Positions 8,001 through 15,493 of a DNA stretch of 35,566 nt are shown here, piece after piece. A program made the position numbers and the translations under genes. Origin of the DNA: an uncultured Muribaculaceae bacterium (GTDB taxonomy: Bacteria; Bacteroidota; Bacteroidia; Bacteroidales; Muribaculaceae); contig CAJUKE010000013.1 of the NCBI GenBank assembly GCA_910587075.1, forward strand, positions 30,482-66,047. Direction: 5' to 3'. How positions within the stretch are numbered: position 1 is the stretch's first letter; each line of letters begins with the position of its first letter. The notes under the pieces are model-generated. The model saw nothing but the letters and a program-made list of their open reading frames with translations. It was not told the origin of the DNA and ran no database searches.

Positions 8001-8291
8001 TTATTTCTGTGCTTTCTTCTTTTCGAGCTGCTTGTCGATGGCTTCGAGGCAGAGGTCGATGGCTTCCTCGAATGAGTCGGCTACCTTGGTGGCGACGGGT
8101 TCCTCCTGGGGTTGCGATACCTTGATCACGGCCTCCTTGTTCATGGCGGTCTCGGGCTTTACCACGGTGAGCTTGACGTCGATGGTGGTGATGTCGGGGA
8201 AGTGGCGCTGCAGGCGCTCGGCTTTCTTGTTGATGAAGGCGGTGAGCTTTTCGCTGGCGTCGAAGTTGATTGCTTGAATGCGTACGTCCAT
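8001..8291 (-). CDS. hpf: Ribosome hibernation-promoting factor (short HPF / RaiA type)
   Basis: This 96-residue protein begins MDVRIQAINFDASEKLTAFI and continues with the conserved basic helix KKAERLQRHFPD, as in HPF/YfiA. It binds the 30S decoding region and silences ribosomes in slow growth. The length matches the short form without a dimerisation domain. It lies 15 bases after xerC on the minus strand, and its Shine-Dalgarno sequence overlaps the xerC stop codon, so it is probably expressed with xerC and rpsU. Confidence 0.93.
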   Translation of the reverse strand: MDVRIQAINFDASEKLTAFINKKAERLQRHFPDITTIDVKLTVVKPETAMNKEAVIKVSQPQEEPVATKVADSFEEAIDLCLEAIDKQLEKKKAQK

Positions 8292-8298
8292 GGTTTTT

Positions 8299-8307
8299 CT
8301 CCTCCTT
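8299..8307 (-). promoter_or_regulatory. Strong Shine-Dalgarno sequence of hpf
   Basis: AAGGAGGAG lies 7 bases before the hpf ATG and overlaps the TAA of xerC (8306-8308). Such sequences are rare in Bacteroidota, whose starts mostly lack them; other genes in this window have A-rich leaders instead. Confidence 0.7.
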
Positions 8308-9208
8308 AAGTTTTTTGTGCGCGGGGATGCGCGAGTTCGTAATTCTGTTTGAGGTCGCGGTATGTTATGTGCGTGTACACCTGCGTTGTTGCCAACGACT
8401 GGTGGCCAAGCAGTTGTTGCACGGCCGAGAGATCCGCCCCGTTGTTGAGCATATCGGTGGCGAACGAGTGGCGCAGCGTGTGCGGGCTCAGCCGCGAAGC
8501 CCGGCTGTGGCCGGTAAGCTCCCGTTTCACCACTCTCTCCACGAGGCTGGGATATATCGGGAGCCCCTCCTCGCGCCTTACGAAGAACATTTCCGTAAAC
8601 GGTTGGCCGGTATAGCCGGCTCTGGCCTCGCGGTAGCGCTCGATCGCCTCCCTCAGCTCGCTGCCGAAGGGGATCACTCTCTCCTTATTACGCTTTCCGA
8701 GTACTTTTAGTTCGCCTTTCGAGGTGTCGACATCGGCGTCGCGGAGCCCTATCAGTTCGGCCCGCCGCATCCCGGTGGAGTAGAACATCAACACTATCAG
8801 GCGGTCGCGCGTGGTTTCGAAACCGCCGTCGGTGAACGGTTTTTCTTCGAGCACCTCCTCCATTTCCTTCTGGCGCACATACACGGGGAGCTCCTTGGCG
8901 AATTTCGCCAGCGGAACCTCCGAGGCCGGGTTTGACTTCGCCAGCCCCTGGCGCGACAGGTAGGTGTAGAAACTACTCAGGGCCGTCAGCATCTTGCGCA
9001 CTGTGCGCCCGCTGAGGCCCCGGGATGACAGGGAGAGGGCCCAGGCGCGCGCGTCGGCGCCCGTAACGCTCTCGGGTTGGAATGTTTCCGGCTTACCGCC
9101 GGTGATGAATTCCACGAACCGGGTAAGCGCGTTTTTATACGTAGCAACGGTGTGGGCTGAACTGTTCAGCTCACACCGAAGATATGTTAAAAAAGCGTCA
9201 ATCGGCAT
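8306..9208 (-). CDS. xerC: Tyrosine recombinase XerC/XerD-like
   Basis: This 300-residue recombinase has an N-terminal SAM-like core-binding domain (about 1-100) and a catalytic domain with the full active-site set: R148 (TGMRRAEL), K172, H243 and R246 (HTLRHSF), H269 (LLGHQSL) and nucleophile Y278 (VYTHI). The size and the place between rpsU and hpf point to the housekeeping enzyme that resolves chromosome dimers rather than a mobile-element integrase; no attachment sites or phage genes are nearby. Whether it is XerC or XerD cannot be decided from sequence alone. Confidence 0.9.
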   Translation of the reverse strand: MPIDAFLTYLRCELNSSAHTVATYKNALTRFVEFITGGKPETFQPESVTGADARAWALSLSSRGLSGRTVRKMLTALSSFYTYLSRQGLAKSNPASEVPLAKFAKELPVYVRQKEMEEVLEEKPFTDGGFETTRDRLIVLMFYSTGMRRAELIGLRDADVDTSKGELKVLGKRNKERVIPFGSELREAIERYREARAGYTGQPFTEMFFVRREEGLPIYPSLVERVVKRELTGHSRASRLSPHTLRHSFATDMLNNGADLSAVQQLLGHQSLATTQVYTHITYRDLKQNYELAHPRAQKT

Positions 9209-9241
9209 AGGCTCGCTGCGGGAGGGGTTTGCTCCCGGTAG

Positions 9242-9273
9242 CGAAATTAACGAATACTTTCGGAAAAAGCAAA
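9242..9273 (-). promoter_or_regulatory. Promoter of xerC
   Basis: On the minus strand TTTG (9273-9270), 20 bases, TAATTTCG (9249-9242) fits the -33/-7 consensus with one mismatch. The xerC ATG is 34 bases downstream. Confidence 0.65.
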
Positions 9274-9427
9274 GTTTTTTCGGGTTTTCACCCTTTTTGT
9301 TGCGTTTTTTCCGCCGCGGAGCCGCTGTTTGTTACGCGGAGCGGGGTAGTAATCCGTCGGTCGCGGTGTGCTCGCGCTTGTTTGGCGCTTACCGCTTTGC
9401 CGGGCCGAATTCGCGAAGGTGACCGAT

Positions 9428-9619
9428 TTATTCCTCTACCAGACGGAGTTTCTGTACGTAGACGGCCTTCATCATCTTCTTGCGGTTGGTAACGGAGGGC
9501 TTCTCGAAAGCCTGGCGGCTGCGGAGTTCCTTCACGATGCCGGTCTTCTCATATTTGCGCTTGAATTTTTTGAGAGCTTTTTCGATGTTGTCGCCTTCTT
9601 TAACTTGTACGATGATCAT
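9428..9619 (-). CDS. rpsU: 30S ribosomal protein S21
   Basis: This 63-residue basic protein begins MIIVQVKEGDNIEKALKKFK and has the conserved S21 segment YEKTGIVKELRSRQAFEKPS. S21 lies near the anti-Shine-Dalgarno end of 16S rRNA and affects initiation. A longer open frame exists upstream to 9712, but its extra 31 residues are threonine/asparagine-rich leader sequence with no homology pattern, so ATG 9619 is the start. A strong -7 element lies about 90 bases upstream. xerC and hpf follow in the same direction. Confidence 0.95.
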   Translation of the reverse strand: MIIVQVKEGDNIEKALKKFKRKYEKTGIVKELRSRQAFEKPSVTNRKKMMKAVYVQKLRLVEE

Positions 9620-9709
9620 TTTGTTATTATTCCTTGATATTGTTGTTGTTATCGTTGTCTGGCACGCTCCTGGGCACGCGGTCGCGGCCTTGCGGGGCGT
9701 TTTGCGCGG

Positions 9710-9741
9710 CAAAGTTACGCATTTTCCCCAATTTACCCAAC
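9710..9741 (-). promoter_or_regulatory. Promoter of rpsU
   Basis: The minus strand carries GTTG (9741-9738), 20 bases, TAACTTTG (9717-9710). The -7 box is perfect and the -33 box has one mismatch. The remaining gap, up to the tRNA-Asn promoter at 9938, is GC-rich and contains direct copies of CGCGGAGGGGTG but no gene. Confidence 0.7.
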
Positions 9742-9937
9742 AATCGGTCGAAAAAAATCCTCCGTTTTCGCTTTCCTACAGCGATTTCGCGCTCCGCGAG
9801 GCGCCGCGGAGGGGTGGTGGCGATGGCTCGCGGAGGGGTGTCGGCGGGTCTTCGGGTCGCTGTCGGCGGCCTCCCCGATGGCTTTTCAGCGCGAAATTCG
9901 ACAAAAAACGCGCATCGGCGAGAAAAATGCCGAAAAA

Positions 9938-9969
9938 GTTGCGTATTTAAAAAGAATGGCGTAATTTTG
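9938..9969 (+). promoter_or_regulatory. Promoter of tRNA-Asn
   Basis: GTTG (9938-9941), 20 bases, TAATTTTG (9962-9969). The tRNA begins about 79 bases after the -7 box, which leaves a leader to be processed. Confidence 0.6.
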
Positions 9970-10047
9970 CATCGCAAAACCGGGAGAGGTTTTGCGGAAA
10001 GGTTTTTTATCGTTTGGATTGAATCTCATCTGAGTTCAATTCTACCT

Positions 10048-10121
10048 GCTTCAATAGCTCAGTCGGTTAGAGCATCTGACTGTTAATCAGAGGGTCGTTG
10101 GTTCGAGTCCATCTTGAAGCG
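10048..10121 (+). tRNA. tRNA-Asn (GUU)
   Basis: The full cloverleaf is visible: acceptor GCTTCAA with TTGAAGC, D stem GCTC/GAGC, anticodon stem TCTGA/TCAGA around CTGTTAA (anticodon GTT), and a T arm with GGTTCGAGTCC. Discriminator G121 is normal for tRNA-Asn. CCA is not encoded (the next bases are CAT). Confidence 0.95.
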
Positions 10122-10127
10122 CATTAC

Positions 10128-10167
10128 GGCGGAGCCGCTTTCAGCGGCCCCGCCGCTTTGTTTTTTC
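10128..10167 (+). terminator. Terminator of tRNA-Asn
   Basis: GGCGGAGCCGC and GCGGCCCCGCC pair with one A-C mismatch around a TTTCA loop and are followed by GCTTTGTTTTTTC, six bases after the tRNA. Confidence 0.85.
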
Positions 10168-10671
10168 ATCGCTTTTGTTCCTCCGGGCTCAGGGCTTCTG
10201 GCGACTCCGTGCGGAGGCCGCTCGCCACGCTCGCTCCACCCGACGGACCCCGCTGGAAGGGGGCCGCGGAGCGCGTGCGGCTGCAGGACCGAGCGGGTTT
10301 GGCGCCTGGCGCGTTCGGCTGTGGCGGCGAGGGGCGTGGTGTGGGAGGCGTATTGATAAAAGAAAAACGGAGCGTCAATCGCGACGATCCGTTTCTAAGG
10401 GATAATGATGTATCTTTATACTTTGCTCAAATAATTCGCTATGATTTGTAAACTGTAGTTTCAGGCACTAAGATTTAAGTTGGTTAATCTAAGTTCGCAT
10501 CCCTTTCGGTTTGCGTTGCAATGGTAAGCAGCGGATATTACGGAAAAGTTACAGACCTCCGACAATGTAATGACACCGCGCTTTTTTAACATAATTTTAA
10601 ATTCAAGGCCGCTCTATTCGGGCTTGGGCTTTTTTAACTCGACCGAGGGGGGCTGTCAGTAGGCTTTTTCT
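10168..10671. other. Gene-free spacer before uvrC
   Basis: About 530 bases contain no credible gene. The first 180 bases are very GC-rich. A hairpin AACGGA...TCCGTT lies near 10369-10397, and from about 10400 the sequence becomes AT-rich, unlike its surroundings, down to the uvrC -7 box. The AT-rich half could be an unrecognised leader or small RNA, or simply old non-coding DNA; nothing identifies it. Confidence 0.5.
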
Positions 10672-10679
10672 TAACTTTG
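10672..10679 (+). promoter_or_regulatory. -7 element of uvrC promoter
   Basis: TAACTTTG lies 17 bases before the uvrC ATG. No good TTTG box is found 19-21 bases upstream, so either the promoter is weak or it needs help. Confidence 0.5.
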
Positions 10680-10696
10680 TAACACGATTACTCCAG

Positions 10697-12523
10697 ATGG
10701 GCAAGCACTCGAAAAATAAGAGTCCTGAATTACAGGAAAAGATAGCGATACTGCCGGAAACCCCGGGCGTGTATATGTACTACGATGCCGAGGGCACGGT
10801 GATCTACGTCGGCAAGGCCAAGAACCTCAAGCGGCGCGTGTCGTCGTATTTCAACCGTACCCACGATGTGCTCCGCACCGCGCTGCTCGTCAGGGCTATA
10901 GCGGATATGAGCTATATCGTGGTGCCAACGGAGCAGGATGCGCTTAATCTGGAGAACTCGATGATCAAGGAGTACAAGCCGCGCTACAATGTGCTGCTGA
11001 AGGACGATAAGTCGTACCCCTGGATCTGCGTCACGGCGGAGCTATACCCCCGGGTGTTTATGACGAGGCAGCGACTCCGCGACGGCTCGAAGTATTTCGG
11101 CCCTTACACCGAGGCCGGGGCGGCGAGGGCCGTGCTCGAACTCATCCGCGAGCTGTACCCGCTCCGCACCTGCCGCCTCCCCATCACCCCCGAGTACCTT
11201 ATGCGCGGCAAGGGGAGGCTCTGCCTGGAGTACCATCTCAAGCGCTGCCTCGGGTGCTGCGTCGAGGGGATGGTGAGCCCGGAGGAGTACGCCGGGTGGA
11301 TCGACCGCGTGCGCCAGATACTCCGCGGCGAGACCGGCGAGCTGATGGCCTACCTGCGGGGCGAGATGGAGCGCCTCTCGGAGGAGTTGCGCTTCGAAGA
11401 GGCCCAGGAACTCAAGGAGAAGTACAAGCTCGTGGAGCGCTACCGGGCCAAGAGCGTCATTGTGAGCCAGACGGTCGACCAGGTCGATGTATTCGGTGTC
11501 GACGACGACGGCGGGCGCGACGTATACATTAATTATATGCATGTCAGGCGCGGCGCCGTGGTGCGCTCGCTTACCTTGCAGTACAAGCGGCGCCTCGACG
11601 AGGGGCTCCCCCAGTTGCTCGGCTACGCGATGGGGGAGGTGCGCTCGCGGTTCCAGGCCGATTTCAAGGAGGTCGTGCTCCCGGAGCTCCCCGATGCCGA
11701 TTTCCCCGACGTCACGTTCACCATACCGCAGCGAGGTGACAAGGCCAAGCTGCTCGATGTGTCGGCTCGCAACGCCCGCCAGAGCAAAATCGACGCCCTG
11801 AAGCATCTTGAGAAGGTCGACCCGGCCAAGCGGGCCGAGCGCACACTGGAGCGCATGAAGGCCGACTTCCGTCTGAACGTGCTCCCGCGCCACATCGAGT
11901 GCTTCGACAACTCCAACATCCAGGGCACCAACCCGGTGGCCTCGTGCGTGGTGTTCCGCGACGCGAAGCCCTCGAAGAAGGATTACCGCCATTTCATAAT
12001 CAAGACCGTCGTGGGCCCCGACGATTTCGCCTCGATGAAGGAGGTGCTCACCCGCCGATATTCACGCATGCTGGCCGAGGCTCCCGATGACCTTCCCCAG
12101 CTCATCGTGGTCGACGGCGGCAAGGGGCAGCTCTCGGCGGCGGTCGAGGCGCTGGAGGAGATCGGTCTCAGGGGCGTGATCGCCGTGGTAGGCATAGCCA
12201 AGCGCCTGGAGGAGATTTACTTCCCGGGCGACTCGGCACCGCTGTATATCGACAAGAATTCGGAGAGTCTGCGCGTGGTGCAGCACCTGCGCGACGAAGC
12301 CCACCGCTTCGGCATCACCCACCACCGCGACCGCCGCTCCAAGGCGCAGATCGACAGCGCGCTGTCGGGCATCAAGGGTATCGGCCCCGCCACCGAGCAG
12401 TTGCTTCTGAGCCGCTTCAAGAGCGCCAAGCGGGTGGGCGAGGCCACCCTCGACGCCCTGGCCGAGGTCGTTGGGCCCGCCAAGGCCCGTCTGGTCAAGG
12501 AGGGACTCAAAGGTAAGGTCTGA
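10697..12523 (+). CDS. uvrC: Excinuclease ABC subunit C
   Basis: This 608-residue nucleotide-excision-repair nuclease cuts on both sides of a lesion marked by UvrA and UvrB. The GIY-YIG domain (about residues 19-95, PGVYMYYDAEG...IYVGKAKNLKRR) makes the 3' cut. A UVR motif (about 215-248) binds UvrB. The RNase H-like domain, with catalytic carboxylates in CFDNSN and VVDGGKGQL and the histidine of THHRDRRSK, makes the 5' cut. A helix-hairpin-helix pair follows at the end (GIKGIGPATEQLLL, then ALAEVVGPAKARLV). All parts are present, so it is intact. Confidence 0.97.
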   Translation: MGKHSKNKSPELQEKIAILPETPGVYMYYDAEGTVIYVGKAKNLKRRVSSYFNRTHDVLRTALLVRAIADMSYIVVPTEQDALNLENSMIKEYKPRYNVLLKDDKSYPWICVTAELYPRVFMTRQRLRDGSKYFGPYTEAGAARAVLELIRELYPLRTCRLPITPEYLMRGKGRLCLEYHLKRCLGCCVEGMVSPEEYAGWIDRVRQILRGETGELMAYLRGEMERLSEELRFEEAQELKEKYKLVERYRAKSVIVSQTVDQVDVFGVDDDGGRDVYINYMHVRRGAVVRSLTLQYKRRLDEGLPQLLGYAMGEVRSRFQADFKEVVLPELPDADFPDVTFTIPQRGDKAKLLDVSARNARQSKIDALKHLEKVDPAKRAERTLERMKADFRLNVLPRHIECFDNSNIQGTNPVASCVVFRDAKPSKKDYRHFIIKTVVGPDDFASMKEVLTRRYSRMLAEAPDDLPQLIVVDGGKGQLSAAVEALEEIGLRGVIAVVGIAKRLEEIYFPGDSAPLYIDKNSESLRVVQHLRDEAHRFGITHHRDRRSKAQIDSALSGIKGIGPATEQLLLSRFKSAKRVGEATLDALAEVVGPAKARLVKEGLKGKV

Positions 12524-12654
12524 CTCCCCGGTCGGGCGCGGGCACGCCGCGACAGCGGCCCATCTTTGCCCTGTCGGTAGTCGTTGGTGGTCCGCGAGGG
12601 ATATTTTGCGGGGCGAGTCAACTTTTTGGGGTAAATTCGCGTTAGAATATAAAG

Positions 12655-12732
12655 ATGTTTCAATTCTGTTACATCAGCGATATTCATCTCCGCGGCATCT
12701 CTTTGCCCGGCACAATTAAGAAAGCATCATGA
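12655..12732 (+). CDS. 25-codon upstream ORF overlapping the PCMD gene start
   Basis: An ATG at 12655 opens a frame of 25 codons beginning MFQFCYISDIHLRG. Its TGA (12730-12732) overlaps the ATG at 12729 of the next gene in an ATGA arrangement. The SDIHL segment resembles the N-terminal metal-binding DxH of calcineurin-like phosphoesterases, so it may be the leftover start of such a gene or a translated leader peptide. It could also be a chance frame. Confidence 0.35.
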   Translation: MFQFCYISDIHLRGISLPGTIKKAS

Positions 12733-13709
12733 GAGGGATCACAATGAAGTATCATAAAGCGGCTGTTGCGGCTCTGCTGCTCGCCGCGGGCGGTTTCGCC
12801 GCCGAGGCTCAGAAGTTCGAGCCTCTGAAATTCGGCGATTTTGAGAACTGGGTGACGCGCAACGTGCCCGAGTCGCGCATTATCGGGGGCCATACCAAGC
12901 AGCTCTACGAGATCGCGCCCAACGCCACCATCAACGGCGACAAGCCTTATTCCAACCAGGGGGGCTCCCCCTGGGCTACCTCCAACATCATGGCCAAGGT
13001 GGCCGGAATCACCAAGGGGAGCAACGCCGTGTTCCCCGACAAGCGCGAGACCGGCGGACGCTGCTGCAAGATGACCACCCTTATGGAGCAGTGCAAGGCT
13101 CTGGGTATCATCAATGTCGACGTGGTTGTTGCCGGATCGATATTTCTCGGCCAGTTTTTCGAACCGGTGAAGTCGACCTCGAACCCTTATTCGAAGATGG
13201 AGATGGGGATTCCGTTCACCAAGCGCCCCTCGGCCCTGCGGTTCGACTATAAGGTGGAGGTGCCGAAGGAGGGGGGCCGCGTCTACTCCTCCGGGTTCGG
13301 CAAGAAGCGCGAGCTCAAGGGCACCGACAACGCCGAGGTATACATCATACTCCAGCGCCGCTGGGAGGATGAGGAGGGGAACCTCTACGCCAAGCGCGTC
13401 GGCACAGGCCGCGAGCACTTCGGCCGCTCGACGGGCGGATGGGTCAACGGCCACAAGCTCCCGGTGATGTACGGCGATATTACCAAGCGCCCCGAATACA
13501 AGAGCTGGATGGGCCTTATCCCGCAGGATAAGAGCTACTACGCCCGAAACTCCAAAGGGAAAATGGTGCCGGTGAAGGAGGTTGGCTGGGACTCGCCCGA
13601 CGCCACCCCGACCCACCTGATGGTCATGGCCTCCTCGGGCTCGGGCACCGCCTATGTGGGCACTCTGGGCATGACCCTCTGGCTCGACAACGTCGGCCTG
13701 GTTTATTAA
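12729..13709 (+). CDS. Secreted PCMD-domain protein (putative carbohydrate-binding)
   Basis: This 326-residue protein has an N-terminal signal sequence (KYHKAAVAALLLAAGGFAAEAQ) and a body matching the PCMD type: FGDFENWVTRNVPES near the start, a long beta-rich middle, and the closing pattern GSGTAYVGTLGMTLWLDNVGLVY. PCMD proteins are beta-sandwich exported proteins of Bacteroidota, suspected to bind glycans or cell-surface material; the activity is not established. No lipobox is seen, so it is probably periplasmic. Two starts are possible, ATG 12729 and ATG 12744; the first is coupled to the upstream 25-codon ORF. Downstream lies a MITE-like element. Confidence 0.75.
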   Translation: MRGITMKYHKAAVAALLLAAGGFAAEAQKFEPLKFGDFENWVTRNVPESRIIGGHTKQLYEIAPNATINGDKPYSNQGGSPWATSNIMAKVAGITKGSNAVFPDKRETGGRCCKMTTLMEQCKALGIINVDVVVAGSIFLGQFFEPVKSTSNPYSKMEMGIPFTKRPSALRFDYKVEVPKEGGRVYSSGFGKKRELKGTDNAEVYIILQRRWEDEEGNLYAKRVGTGREHFGRSTGGWVNGHKLPVMYGDITKRPEYKSWMGLIPQDKSYYARNSKGKMVPVKEVGWDSPDATPTHLMVMASSGSGTAYVGTLGMTLWLDNVGLVY

Positions 13710-13758
13710 GCGCCTGAGAGCTTGAATGACATATGCGTCGCCTCTGTGAGCCAACGGT

Positions 13759-14083
13759 TAAGAGCTTGTTTAAAACAAATGTGAATTTCTCGGTCGAAAA
13801 ACTTGAGGTGGATTTTATCCTGAAACGAAGGAGCATAGCGAGCTATGTGACTGAGTTGAAGGATGAAATACGCCCAAGGTTTTCGCTATTAAGTGTCTTT
13901 GATGTTCATATTAATGTATTTGCGGGCTTGAACGGATGAGAATTACTTTGGCCTCGGTGTCTCTTTGGCTAAATTTCTGTTATTCGTCAGTCACGATGCC
14001 CGCATCGCTCCTTCCTCATAACAAGAAATTTACCTCAAAGATACACCGCCGAGAAATTCACATTTGTTTTAAACAAGCTCTTA
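13759..14083. mobile_element. MITE-like element with perfect 35-bp inverted ends
   Basis: The 35 bases 13759-13793 and 14049-14083 are perfect inverted repeats (inner core GAGCTTGTTTAAAAC). The 325-bp unit has no transposase; the interior is AT-richer than its surroundings and holds only short open frames. The outer TA dinucleotides on both sides could be a target duplication, but they are also part of the palindrome, so the exact end is uncertain. It lies between two convergent genes, and its right tip contains the stop codon of the MATE gene. The parental insertion-sequence family is not identified. Confidence 0.8.
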
Positions 14084-15493
14084 TAGGGGCGACGTTTTTA
14101 ACCCCTTTTTGAGCCAGTAGCCGCCGCGGAGCCTCCAGAGGAATATGACGCCGCGGAAACAGAGCTCGGCGCACATCGCGGCCCATACGCCGGCCAGCCC
14201 CATCGTGGGGGCAAGGATGGCAGCGAGGGGTATGCGCACCAGCCATATGCTGCCGAAGTTCATCACGGCGGGGAGCACCGTGTCGCCTACCCCCACCATC
14301 GCGCCGTAGGCCACGATGGAGGCCGCGTACATCGGTTCGGCCCAGGCCTCGATGCGCAGCGCCTCGGCCCCGAGCACGCAAATCTCCTCCACGGGGCTCA
14401 TAAGCGCCATCACCGCCGGGGCGGCGATGTAGAGTATCACGCCCATAATCGTCATAATGGCCATACCCATCCCGACTGTGATGTAGGCGAACTGGCGCGC
14501 CAGCTTCGGGCGCCCGGCTCCGTAGCTCTGGCCCGTGAGGGTGGTCGCGGCGTCGCCGATGCCGAATCCGGGCATATAGCAGAGGCTCTCGGCGGTCACG
14601 GCGAAGGCGTTGGCGGCGATGGCCATGATGCCTAAGGGCGCGACGATGATGGTGATCATAATCTGAGCGGCGGCGAACACGGCGTGCTCCAGCGTCATAG
14701 GCGCGGCCACCTTCACCGCGTTGCGGAGCACCGGGCGCGTCGGGCGGAAGGATACCTCCCTACCGCGCAGCGATATATGCTTCTGGCGGGTAAGCAGATA
14801 CCAAAGTATGAGCGCCACGGTTACAACCTCGGCCGAGACGGTGCCGAGCGCCGCACCGAACACCCCGAGCCCGGCGCCGGGCATAGTGAACGTGGCGCCC
14901 ATCCAGCAAACCTCGCGGGTGGGGAAAATCAGGAAGAGGTTGAACACCACGTCGAGGAGGCACATCATCACGTTCAGTCCGCCCGGCACCTTCATATTGC
15001 CCGCGGCGCGGAGTATGCCCGACCCGAGATAGTTGAGAGTCAGCAGGGGGAGCGCTCCCACGAACACGGCGAAGTAGAGGGTGGCGTTGCCGCACACCGC
15101 CTCCGACCCTCCAAGCCAGTGGGGTAGGGGGCGGGCTATCGCCAGCCCGATGAGCGCCATCACCAGGCCGAAAGCGAAGGACGACGCGAGCCCCTGGGCC
15201 ACGATCTTGCGGGCCGAGGCGTAGTCCGAAGCTCCCACGCGGTGGGCCACCTGCACGGAGAAGCCCGCGGTGGCCGCGGAGCAAATACCCCAGAACAGCC
15301 AGAGCGAGGAACTCATAAGTCCGATCGAGGCCGAATCGTCGGCCCCGAGCCTCCCCACCATCGAGGCGTCGATATACTGCATTATGATGCTCGACAGCTG
15401 GGCTATGATGGCCGGCCACGATAGTTGCGCGGCCAGCTTGAGCCGTTGGCCGAAGTCGAGTGGTTTCCCTTGTTGGATGAGCGCTATACTCAA
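14081..15493 (-). CDS. MATE-family multidrug / cation efflux protein
   Basis: This protein of about 470 residues has twelve predicted membrane helices in two MatE halves, e.g. LSWPAIIAQLSSIIMQYIDA near the start and SYGAGRPKLARQFAYITVG in the second half. MATE carriers export drugs or metabolites using sodium or proton gradients. The open frame extends far upstream through the aminotransferase gene, but that part has no membrane helices. The likely start is TTG 15493, which overlaps the TGA of the PatB-like gene. The stop TAA (14083-14081) is the outermost triplet of the MITE end, so the original C-terminus may have been altered; the length is still normal. Confidence 0.85.
   Translation of the reverse strand: MSIALIQQGKPLDFGQRLKLAAQLSWPAIIAQLSSIIMQYIDASMVGRLGADDSASIGLMSSSLWLFWGICSAATAGFSVQVAHRVGASDYASARKIVAQGLASSFAFGLVMALIGLAIARPLPHWLGGSEAVCGNATLYFAVFVGALPLLTLNYLGSGILRAAGNMKVPGGLNVMMCLLDVVFNLFLIFPTREVCWMGATFTMPGAGLGVFGAALGTVSAEVVTVALILWYLLTRQKHISLRGREVSFRPTRPVLRNAVKVAAPMTLEHAVFAAAQIMITIIVAPLGIMAIAANAFAVTAESLCYMPGFGIGDAATTLTGQSYGAGRPKLARQFAYITVGMGMAIMTIMGVILYIAAPAVMALMSPVEEICVLGAEALRIEAWAEPMYAASIVAYGAMVGVGDTVLPAVMNFGSIWLVRIPLAAILAPTMGLAGVWAAMCAELCFRGVIFLWRLRGGYWLKKGLKTSPL

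Noticed and set aside
8306..9208. Integrase of a genomic island
   Set aside because: The tyrosine recombinase sits between rpsU and hpf with its own standard promoter; no attachment repeats or phage genes are nearby, so housekeeping XerC/D fits better.
9301..9345. Terminator downstream of rpsU
   Set aside because: The minus strand has GGCGGAAAAAACG, but the preceding stem is short and ambiguous, so I do not call it.
13733..13939. 68-codon frame inside the MITE-like element
   Set aside because: It begins outside the element, crosses the inverted end and ends in the interior; it has no recognisable protein features.
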